The notes beneath the pieces were generated by a model that did not search any database, was not told the origin of the DNA, and saw only the letters and a program-made list of their open reading frames with translations. This document shows positions 1-5,160 of a DNA stretch of 5,784 nt, one piece after another. The translations under genes and the position numbers were made by a program. Source of the stretch: Geobacter sp. UBA6802 (lineage in GTDB: Bacteria; Desulfobacterota; Desulfuromonadia; Geobacterales; Pseudopelobacteraceae). Numbering within the stretch: the stretch's first letter is position 1; the number at the start of each line of letters is the position of its first letter. The stretch lies in NCBI GenBank assembly GCA_002452325.1, contig DKFG01000142.1:2535-8318 (forward strand), written 5' to 3'.

Positions 1-398
1 TTGCCGGTGGTGCCGGTGGCACCGGCAACTTCACCGCCTGCATCACCGCTTCTGACCATCATGCCGGCGTAGTAGAGGTTGTCTTCTGCAGTCAGCAGTT
101 TCTTGGCTTCTTCCGGGGTCATGCCTTTGGATTTGCGTAGCTCTACAAAGTCGGCAACATACTGATCAAGCTTGGGGGAGTCGGTCGGGTTAAGCAGCTC
201 AACTCCGGTAAGGTTGATCCCTTTAGCAGTGGCTTCAGCCTGAATCTTGGCCGGATCTCCCAGGATTACCAGCTTGGCCAGTCCTTCCTTAACGATCTTT
301 TCTGCAGCGTACAGCATTCGCTCATCGTAGCTTTCAGGCAGTACCACGGTCTGCTGATTCTTCTTTGCCTTTTCCTTGATCTGGTCAACAAGATGCAT
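1..398 (-). CDS. pta: Phosphate acetyltransferase, N-terminal part (runs off the window)
   Basis: Phosphotransacetylase interconverts acetyl-CoA plus phosphate and acetyl phosphate plus CoA in the cytoplasm, normally with acetate kinase. The visible 132 codons start MHLVDQIKEKAKKNQQTVVL and contain PESYDERMLYAAE (21-33), VILGDP (44-49), the helical KGMTPEEAKKLL segment (91-102) and YYAGMMVRSGDAGGEVAGA (109-127). These correspond to the N-terminal half of the short, single-domain Pta family (about 330 residues), so roughly 60% of the protein lies beyond the left edge. The ATG at 398-396 is set by a GGAGG site 7 bases upstream (406-410). A terminator at 470-493 separates it from the DHH gene, and a candidate promoter lies at 437-465, so it is probably the first gene of its own unit; ackA would be the expected partner but is outside the window. 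Family assignment is confident; the truncation is only the window edge. Confidence 0.9.
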   Translation of the reverse strand, partial: MHLVDQIKEKAKKNQQTVVLPESYDERMLYAAEKIVKEGLAKLVILGDPAKIQAEATAKGINLTGVELLNPTDSPKLDQYVADFVELRKSKGMTPEEAKKLLTAEDNLYYAGMMVRSGDAGGEVAGATGTTG

Positions 399-405
399 CG
401 TCTAA

Positions 406-410
406 CCTCC
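406..410 (-). promoter_or_regulatory. Ribosome binding site of pta
   Basis: The minus strand reads GGAGG seven bases before the pta ATG. It is a strong bacterial Shine-Dalgarno match and fixes the start at 398. Confidence 0.75.
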
Positions 411-436
411 CTGTAAAAAATAAAACGAGTTTTTGC

Positions 437-465
437 TAGATACCTGATCAGGGCGGCAGCGTCAA
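437..465 (-). promoter_or_regulatory. Candidate sigma-70 type promoter of pta with palindrome
   Basis: On the minus strand TTGACG (465-460) is followed after exactly 17 bases by TATCTA (442-437). The -35 is five of six to consensus, but the -10 is only about three of six, so this is a moderate candidate. The spacer ends in the perfect 10-base palindrome CCTGATCAGG (443-452), which touches the -10 and could be an operator. It lies directly behind the upstream terminator, which fits a new transcription start. The untranslated leader would be about 30 bases. Confidence 0.4.
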
Positions 466-469
466 TAAA

Positions 470-493
470 AAAAGCCGCAAAAACGCGGCTTTT
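470..493 (-). terminator. Intrinsic terminator after the DHH phosphoesterase gene
   Basis: A perfect 9-base stem (AAAAGCCGC at 470-478 against GCGGCTTTT at 485-493) encloses a 6-base loop. Read on the minus strand, the second arm runs into seven consecutive T residues, the standard Rho-independent form. It begins 27 bases after the stop codon of the DHH gene (521). On the plus strand the arm ends in only four T residues, and no plus-strand gene points at it. Confidence 0.9.
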
Positions 494-520
494 AGTGATG
501 CTAAACAGTGTGCTGAATGA

Positions 521-1429
521 TCAGGCGTTGAGTGCTGTCACCACTTCCTGCAGGGCTTCTTCAACCCGCTCGTTGTCTACTTGGCAGGTTCCCACCTGGA
601 AGTGGCCGCCGCCGCCGTTTTTCAGCATCAGTGAACCGACATTGACCTTTGAGCTGCGGTTGATGATGCTGTGACCCACGGCAAAGACGGTGTTCTGTTT
701 GTTCAGGCCCCATAAAATCCGTACCGAGGTGACAACATCAGGGTAGAGGCTGTACTCCACAAAGCGGTTCCCGGTGACGATTTCATCAACATTGCGCAGA
801 TCGATGATCAGTACCTTGCTGTCAACGCGTGAGTTTGCCAAAATCATCTGCTTGTAGAGCGCCTCCTGCTGGTTGTAGCGCAGCACACGTTCCTGGACAT
901 CAGGATTTTTCAGGATCTCCTCAATCTTCATGGTACGGCACATCTCAATCAGCTCTTCCATCAGCTGGTAGTTGCTGATCCGGTAGTCCTTATAACGTCC
1001 CAGGCCGGTGCGGGGGTCCATCATAAAGGAGAGCAGGATCCAGCCTTGAGGATTTAGAACCTCATCCACGGTCAGGTCGCCGGAATCGGTCTTGTCCACG
1101 GCGATCATCATCTCCTCAATGCCGGGAAACTTTTCGGCACCGCCGTAGTAGTCGTAGATCACCCGGGCGCAGCTCTTTTCCCAGCGGCTCTCCCCCTTGA
1201 AGTCATACATGAACTTGAGCCGTTCATCCTCGCTCATATGGTGGTCAAACCAGAGACCGCAACCCGGGATGTAGGGGATGTTGGCCAGTACATCATTTTC
1301 TGTGGCCTCAACTTTGCCGTCCTGCACATCCTTGGGGTGGACGAACTTGTAAGAGTCGATAATTCCGGCTTCCTTCAATAGTACGGCACAGACCAGTCCA
1401 TCAAAATCAGAGCGGGTCAACAGTCGCAT
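521..1429 (-). CDS. DHH-family phosphoesterase (exopolyphosphatase-like)
   Basis: A 302-residue cytoplasmic protein of the DHH/DHHA1 superfamily, metal-dependent phosphoesterases that include RecJ, oligoribonuclease NrnA, pyrophosphatase and exopolyphosphatase types. Motif I is SDFDG (7-11) with the metal-binding pair D8 and D10; the signature DHH is in WFDHHMSED (60-68); a third acidic motif is VDKTDSGD (111-118). The C-terminal DHHA1 substrate-binding part ends with the glycine loop NGGGGHFQVG (271-280). Key residues look intact, so it should be active, but the substrate (nanoRNA, cyclic dinucleotide, polyphosphate) cannot be read from the sequence. The start has a strong AGGAGG five bases upstream. 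It begins 38 bases after trpB1 with no terminator between, so it is probably cotranscribed with trpF-trpB1 and is the last gene of that unit. It has no signal peptide or membrane segment. Confidence 0.88.
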   Translation of the reverse strand: MRLLTRSDFDGLVCAVLLKEAGIIDSYKFVHPKDVQDGKVEATENDVLANIPYIPGCGLWFDHHMSEDERLKFMYDFKGESRWEKSCARVIYDYYGGAEKFPGIEEMMIAVDKTDSGDLTVDEVLNPQGWILLSFMMDPRTGLGRYKDYRISNYQLMEELIEMCRTMKIEEILKNPDVQERVLRYNQQEALYKQMILANSRVDSKVLIIDLRNVDEIVTGNRFVEYSLYPDVVTSVRILWGLNKQNTVFAVGHSIINRSSKVNVGSLMLKNGGGGHFQVGTCQVDNERVEEALQEVVTALNA

Positions 1430-1434
1430 ACAGA

Positions 1435-1440
1435 CCTCCT
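1435..1440 (-). promoter_or_regulatory. Ribosome binding site of the DHH gene
   Basis: The minus strand reads AGGAGG, then five bases (TCTGT), then the ATG at 1429. It is a full consensus match and decides the start. Confidence 0.8.
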
Positions 1441-1467
1441 GGGTGGGGTTGAGTGAGAAGCAGTATA

Positions 1468-2658
1468 TCAGAACTTTACGCCCAGCGCATCTGCAACGGT
1501 GTGAATATCTTTGTCGCCCCGGCCAGAGAGGCAGACTACAATGGTCTGGTCCTTGGGCATGGTGGGGGCCAGCTTGAGGGTATGGGCAATGGCATGGGAC
1601 GATTCCAGGGCAGGCATGATCCCCTCTTCACGGGTCAGGCGCTGGAAGGCGGCAAGCGCCTCATCATCGGTGATCGAGACATACTCTGCCCGGCCAGTAT
1701 CTTTCAGCCAGGCATGCTCCGGTCCCACGCCGGGGTAATCAAGGCCAGCCGAGATGGAGTGGGCGTTGGCCACCTGACCGTGCTCGTCCTGCAGCAGATA
1801 GCTGCGCTGGCCATGTAAAATTCCGGGCTTGCCGGCACAGAGCGGTGCAGCATGGGCACCGGTCTCGATGCCGTGACCGGCTGCCTCCACACCGATCAGC
1901 CTTACTCCTGTGTCATTCAGAAAGGGGTAGAACAGGCCCATGGCGTTACTCCCGCCGCCGACACAGGCCACCAGCGCGTCAGGCAGGCGTCCTTCAACCT
2001 TCTTGTGCTGCCTCTTTGCCTCAGTACCGATGACGGACTGGAAGTCGCGCACCATCATCGGGTAGGGATGCGGTCCGGCCACGGTGCCGATCACGTAGAA
2101 GGTGGTGCGGATATTGGTGACCCAGTCCCGCAGCGCCTCATTCATGGCATCCTTCAGGGTGGCGGTCCCGGCAGTAACCGGTGTCACACCGGCCCCCAGC
2201 AGCTTCATCCGGAAGACGTTCAGGGCCTGACGACGGATATCCTCTTCACCCATGAAAACTTCACAGGACATGCCGAACAGGGCCGCAATGGTGGCAGTGG
2301 CCACGCCGTGCTGACCGGCGCCGGTCTCGGCAATCACCCGCTGCTTGCCCATACGGCGGGCCAGTAAGCCCTGGCCAATGGTGTTGTTGACCTTGTGGGC
2401 ACCGGTATGGTTCAGATCTTCCCGCTTCAGGTAGATCTTTGCCCCGCCCAGCTGTCGGGTCAATTTCTCGGCAAAGTAGAGCGGCGAGGGGCGGCCCACA
2501 TATTCACGCAGGTAGTACGCAAACTCCTGCTTGAACTCCCGGTCGTGTTTGTAGTGAGCGTAGGCCTCTTCCAGTTCTTTCAGGGCCGGCATCAGGGTTT
2601 CCGGCACATACCGGCCGCCGTGAATACCAAAGTGGCCGCGTTTATCAGGTTGTTTCAT
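1468..2658 (-). CDS. trpB: Tryptophan synthase beta subunit, TrpB1 type
   Basis: Condenses indole with L-serine to L-tryptophan using PLP; in the alpha2-beta2 complex indole is channelled from TrpA. The 396 residues match the usual length. Visible signatures are GHFGIHGGRYVPETLMPAL (8-26), the PLP-lysine segment HTGAHKVNN with K89, the catalytic glutamate E111 in ETGAGQHGVA, the phosphate-binding GGGSNA loop (234-239), and CLSGRGDKD (376-384) with the serine near the PLP ring nitrogen. All catalytic residues are present. The reading frame stays open 68 codons further upstream, but that part only shadows trpF; the start used here (ATG at 2658) overlaps the trpF stop as ATGA, which favours translational coupling. 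A modest AAGGA lies 12 bases upstream (2671-2675). The gene trpA, which usually follows trpB, is absent from the 3' side; the next gene is the DHH phosphoesterase. Confidence 0.96.
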   Translation of the reverse strand: MKQPDKRGHFGIHGGRYVPETLMPALKELEEAYAHYKHDREFKQEFAYYLREYVGRPSPLYFAEKLTRQLGGAKIYLKREDLNHTGAHKVNNTIGQGLLARRMGKQRVIAETGAGQHGVATATIAALFGMSCEVFMGEEDIRRQALNVFRMKLLGAGVTPVTAGTATLKDAMNEALRDWVTNIRTTFYVIGTVAGPHPYPMMVRDFQSVIGTEAKRQHKKVEGRLPDALVACVGGGSNAMGLFYPFLNDTGVRLIGVEAAGHGIETGAHAAPLCAGKPGILHGQRSYLLQDEHGQVANAHSISAGLDYPGVGPEHAWLKDTGRAEYVSITDDEALAAFQRLTREEGIMPALESSHAIAHTLKLAPTMPKDQTIVVCLSGRGDKDIHTVADALGVKF

Positions 2659-3278
2659 GGTGTATTGATTTCCTTTGCATTGCGTATAAACGCCCGTACC
2701 TTCTCCGCATCCTTTTTCCCCGGTGCCGACTCCACTCCGCTGGAGACATCTACCCCGTAAGGTTGTACCTGACGGATCGCTTCGGCCACGTTGTCCGGGG
2801 TAAGCCCCCCTGCCAGTACAATCTTGTGGCTCCGTCGTACCGCCTCGCGGGCGATCTCCCAATTGAAGCTGGTGCCGGTGCCGCCGTAGAAGGAGGGCGA
2901 ATAGGCGTCCAGCAGGCAGGCTGCCGGATGAAAGCCGGTGATCGGGTCAAGGCAGGTCAGGGTGCGAACCCGAAAGGCCTTCATCACCCGCTGTTCAATT
3001 GTGCGGCAGTAGTCGGGCGTCTCATCACCGTGCAGCTGTACCAGGCCTAGTCGGCAGTCACGACTAATCTGATTCACGGTTTCCGGTGTCTCGTTTACGA
3101 ACAGTCCCACTGCCTGCACGAATGGCGGCAACAGGTTGATGATCCGGGCTGCTTCTTCCGGAAAGATATGGCGGGGGGATTCCTGGTAAAAGACAAACCC
3201 CAAGGCGTCCGCTCCCGCTTCAACAGCAATCAGGGCGTCCTCGGGGCTGGTTATGCCGCAAATCTTGATTTTAACCAT
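2655..3278 (-). CDS. trpF: Phosphoribosylanthranilate isomerase
   Basis: Catalyses the Amadori rearrangement of N-(5-phosphoribosyl)anthranilate to CdRP, the third step of tryptophan synthesis. The 207 residues form a single TIM-barrel, the usual length of a free-standing TrpF. Visible motifs are VKIKICGIT with the general-base cysteine C7, ALGFVFYQESPRHI (25-38), VQLHGDE (80-86), LLDAYSPSFYGGTG with the general-acid aspartate D124, and the two phosphate-binding loops LAGGLTPDNV (155-164) and GVDVSSGVES (175-184). All catalytic residues are in place. The stop overlaps the trpB start (ATGA). Oddly, no convincing ribosome site precedes the ATG: the region upstream is the arm of a CACGGAG-type inverted repeat beginning 11 bases before the start, which may have replaced the native leader. 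Expression may therefore depend on read-through from trpB2 or on weak initiation. Confidence 0.95.
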   Translation of the reverse strand: MVKIKICGITSPEDALIAVEAGADALGFVFYQESPRHIFPEEAARIINLLPPFVQAVGLFVNETPETVNQISRDCRLGLVQLHGDETPDYCRTIEQRVMKAFRVRTLTCLDPITGFHPAACLLDAYSPSFYGGTGTSFNWEIAREAVRRSHKIVLAGGLTPDNVAEAIRQVQPYGVDVSSGVESAPGKKDAEKVRAFIRNAKEINTP

Positions 3279-3288
3279 CTCGTTTTAA

Positions 3289-3362
3289 CACGGAGACACA
3301 GAGGCACAGAGAAAATCAAAAGTCATTTCTGTTAAAAAACTCCGTGTCTCCGTGCCTCCGTG
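3289..3362. repeat. CACGGAG-type dispersed inverted repeat between trpB2 and trpF
   Basis: Two 23-base arms, 3289-3311 and 3340-3362, are inverted copies matching at 19 of 23 positions. Each arm is itself built from an 8-base period of the form CACRGAGR repeated about three times. The four mismatches are all A/G exchanges spaced exactly four bases apart (arm positions 8, 12, 16 and 20). The 28-base spacer (3312-3339) is AT-rich and includes AAAATCAAAA and a run of six A residues. Elements of this appearance are scattered in many copies in Geobacter and various other environmental genomes. RNA across it would fold into a long hairpin, so it could act as a partial transcription barrier or mRNA stabiliser. 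It fills nearly the whole 98-base gap between the genes. Confidence 0.85.
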
Positions 3363-3376
3363 TTTCGTGGATTGTT

Positions 3377-4735
3377 TTACAGGTTCACCTTTGGCAGGTG
3401 TTTGAGCGACTCCTGCACCAGTTCTGCCGGATACTCGTAATCCTCCAGCTTGCCGGAGAGATAATCGTCGTAGGCGGTCATATCCATGAAGCCGTGACCG
3501 GAGAGGTTGAACAGGATGGTCTTTTCCTCCTTGGGATCCTTCATGGCCTCGATGATCGCCCCGCGGATGGCGTGGTTGCTCTCGGGCGCCGGGATGATGC
3601 CCTCGGTGCGGGCAAAGAGGATGCCGGCCTCGAAGCACTCCATCTGGTGGACCGACTTGGGCTGGACAATGCCTTCGCGCACCAGCGCGGAGACGATGGG
3701 TGCCATGCCATGGTAGCGCAACCCCCCGGCGTGAATGCCCGGCGGCACGAAATCGTGGCCGAGGGTGTACATGTACAACAGCGGCGTCATCATGGCCACG
3801 TCGCCGGAATCGTAGGCGAGTTTGCCGGCGGTCATGGATGGGCAGGAGGCCGGCTCGTAGCCGTGAAACTCGATCTTTTTGCCTTCGAGGTAATCGGGCA
3901 CGAACGGCGCCACCAGGCCGGCGAAGTTGGAACCGCCGCCGCAGCAGCCGATGACCACGTCCGGGTACTCGCCGGCGATTTCCAGCTGCTTCTTGGCCTC
4001 CAGGCCGACGATGGTCTGGTGCAGGACCACATGGTTGAGCACCGAACCCAGGGCATAGTTGGTGTCGTCGCGGCTGCTGGCATCCTCAAGCGCCTCGGAG
4101 ATGGCCATCCCGAGCGAGCCGGGGGTATCGGGAAACTCGGCCAGCAGGGCGCGGCCGGTTTTGGTGTCCTGGCTCGGGCTGGCGACCACCTCGCCGCCGT
4201 AGGCCTGCATAATGAACTTGCGGTAGGGTTTCTGGTCGTAGGAGACCCGCACCATGAACACCTTGCACTCCAGGCCGAACTTGGAGGTGGCGAGCGCCAG
4301 GGCCGAGCCCCACTGGCCGGCACCGGTCTCGGTGGCGATACGCTCCTTGCCTTCCTTCATGTTGTAGTACGCCTGTGCTACGGCTGTATTCGGTTTGTGG
4401 CTCCCGGGGGGGCTTACCCCTTCGTACTTGTAATAGATCCGTGCTGGCGTCTTGAGGAACTTTTCCAGGCGGTTTGCCCGGTAGAGAGGACTTGGTCTCC
4501 AGAGGCGGAGAACATCTCTCACGTCTTCGGGGATATCGATGAAACGCTCGGGGCTCATCTCCTGGCGGATGAGATCCATCGGAAAGATGGCTGAAAGGTC
4601 GTCAGGAACGACCGGTTTACCGGTCTGTGGATGGAGGGGTGGATCAAGTGGCGAGGGGAGGTCTGCCATGATGTTATACCATCTTCGCGGAATCTCTTCC
4701 TCGTCCAGAAGGATCTTGGTCTTCATGAGATCCAT
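3377..4735 (-). CDS. trpB2: Tryptophan synthase beta-like protein, TrpB2 type (apparent mosaic gene)
   Basis: A PLP enzyme of the TrpB2 clade, 452 residues and clearly longer than TrpB1, with the clade-typical N-terminal extension (KTKILLDEEEIPRRWYNIMA, 5-24) and PPGIHAGGLRYHG (331-343). TrpB2 proteins convert indole or O-phosphoserine/serine to tryptophan, often without stable TrpA binding. Visible residues are the PLP lysine K114 in GSHKPNTA, E136 in ATETGAGQWG, GGGSN (266-270) and LSGHGFMD (411-418). Codon use changes inside the gene. Up to about residue 124, CTG is 2 of 13 leucines, GCA 4 of 7 alanines, and AGA occurs three times. Beyond that, CTG is 16 of 29 leucines, GCC and GGC dominate, and AGA and AGG are absent; GC is near 55% before and mostly 65-75% after. 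The start at 4735 has no Shine-Dalgarno; the second in-frame ATG at 4726 is equally possible and fits a leaderless transcript better. trpF follows 98 bases later, beyond a repeat. Confidence 0.92.
   Translation of the reverse strand: MDLMKTKILLDEEEIPRRWYNIMADLPSPLDPPLHPQTGKPVVPDDLSAIFPMDLIRQEMSPERFIDIPEDVRDVLRLWRPSPLYRANRLEKFLKTPARIYYKYEGVSPPGSHKPNTAVAQAYYNMKEGKERIATETGAGQWGSALALATSKFGLECKVFMVRVSYDQKPYRKFIMQAYGGEVVASPSQDTKTGRALLAEFPDTPGSLGMAISEALEDASSRDDTNYALGSVLNHVVLHQTIVGLEAKKQLEIAGEYPDVVIGCCGGGSNFAGLVAPFVPDYLEGKKIEFHGYEPASCPSMTAGKLAYDSGDVAMMTPLLYMYTLGHDFVPPGIHAGGLRYHGMAPIVSALVREGIVQPKSVHQMECFEAGILFARTEGIIPAPESNHAIRGAIIEAMKDPKEEKTILFNLSGHGFMDMTAYDDYLSGKLEDYEYPAELVQESLKHLPKVNL
4325..4375. 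other. Composition break inside trpB2 (possible recombination or assembly junction)
   Basis: Codon choice and GC content change sharply here, around residues 121-137 (AYYNMKEGKERIATETG). On the 5' side the gene shares the codon habits of the STAS and upstream genes; on the 3' side it is GC-rich like the bacterial trp genes. The break borders the strongly conserved TETGAGQWG motif, where unrelated trpB2 genes would be most alike in DNA. The exact crossover point cannot be fixed from one sequence. Confidence 0.6.
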
Positions 4736-4776
4736 GTATGTGTTGTATAAATATATACATTATTGTACATACATGT
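4733..4776 (-). promoter_or_regulatory. Archaeal-type promoter and operator region of trpB2
   Basis: On the minus strand a TATA element, TATATATTTATA (4757-4746), is centred about 26 bases from the in-frame ATG at 4726. That is the usual archaeal TATA-to-start distance and implies a leaderless mRNA. A perfect 9-base inverted repeat encloses it: CATGTATGT (4775-4767) and ACATACATG (4741-4733), the second arm covering the ATG at 4735. The hexamer TGTACA lies at 4769-4764, with related TGTATA and TGTATG hexamers nearby. TGTACA is the TRP box bound by TrpY, a repressor of trp genes in Methanothermobacter. The sequence elements are directly visible; TrpY control here is inference, and no trpY gene is in the window. 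Confidence 0.55.
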
Positions 4777-4833
4777 CGGTTTTATTCCGCAGAACCGGCC
4801 GTATGGAAGAGAAGAGAGAGAATTGTGACGGGT

Positions 4834-5148
4834 TTAAAAACTCGATTGTGCATCGCCGATATCTGCACAGATCGTGAACAGACGTGAAAAACCTGTCATT
4901 TCAAAGACTTCCCGGACGTGCGGCTGCAGGGAGGAGAGCCGCATCTCTCCGCCAACCGATCTCATTTTTTTGAGCGCTGACAGGAGAACACGAAGTCCTG
5001 CACTGCTCATGTACTCCACTGCTTCGAGATCGATGATCATTGCCCGTGTACCTTCTTCTATTCCGGAAGATAGTTCTTCCTCCATTCCAGGCGCCGTCGT
5101 GGCATCGATGCGCCCTGATAACCGGATGATCCGGGGGGTTTTCTCCAT
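4834..5148 (-). CDS. STAS-domain protein, anti-anti-sigma factor type (SpoIIAA/RsbV-like)
   Basis: A 104-residue protein that is almost entirely one STAS domain. It opens with the beta strand PRIIRLSGRIDATTA (5-19), then MIIDLEAVEYMSSAGLRVLL (37-56), where the tandem serines of the MSSAGL motif are the expected phosphorylation site, then GGEMRLSSLQPHVREVFEMTGFSRLF. In bacteria such proteins are phosphorylated by an RsbW-like kinase and switch partners to release a sigma factor or another effector. The ATG at 5148 is the only possible standard start, because an in-frame TGA lies two codons upstream. A partial GTGA ribosome site stands six bases before it. The start comes 12 bases after the stop of the upstream gene, which indicates one operon. 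If the host is an archaeon, as codon use hints, it has no sigma factor and the target must differ. The family call is firm; the target is unknown. Confidence 0.9.
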   Translation of the reverse strand: MEKTPRIIRLSGRIDATTAPGMEEELSSGIEEGTRAMIIDLEAVEYMSSAGLRVLLSALKKMRSVGGEMRLSSLQPHVREVFEMTGFSRLFTICADIGDAQSSF

Positions 5149-5160
5149 GCACAGTCACAT

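Noticed and set aside
1..28. Inverted repeat of nine bases (1-9 and 20-28) and a direct repeat GCCGGTGG
   Set aside because: It lies inside pta and encodes the Ala-Thr-Gly repeats of a conserved glycine-rich segment, so the codons alone explain it.
2659..2862. Upstream extension of trpB1 by 68 codons
   Set aside because: The frame is open, but the extension overlaps the conserved C-terminus of trpF, and homologous TrpB1 proteins start near MKQPDKRGHFG.
3285..3638. A minus-strand frame of 117 codons overlapping the end of trpB2 and the repeat
   Set aside because: Its first part is trpB2 in the wrong frame and its end is translation of the CACGGAG element. Such peptides are common false gene calls wherever this repeat occurs.
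3344..4594. A plus-strand open frame of 416 codons antisense to trpB2
   Set aside because: It mirrors the GC-rich codons of trpB2, which has complete catalytic motifs; the antisense product shows no recognisable domain and its frame crosses the composition break and the repeat arm.
4777..4797. Hairpin CGGTT/AACCG between the STAS gene and trpB2
   Set aside because: Only five pairs with an 11-base loop and no T-run after it on the minus strand; too weak to call a terminator.
4804..4822. Pyrimidine-rich tract (minus strand TTCTCTCTCTTCTCTTCC) after the STAS stop codon
   Set aside because: It might help archaeal termination, but it lacks a clean oligo-T run, so I could not support a terminator call.
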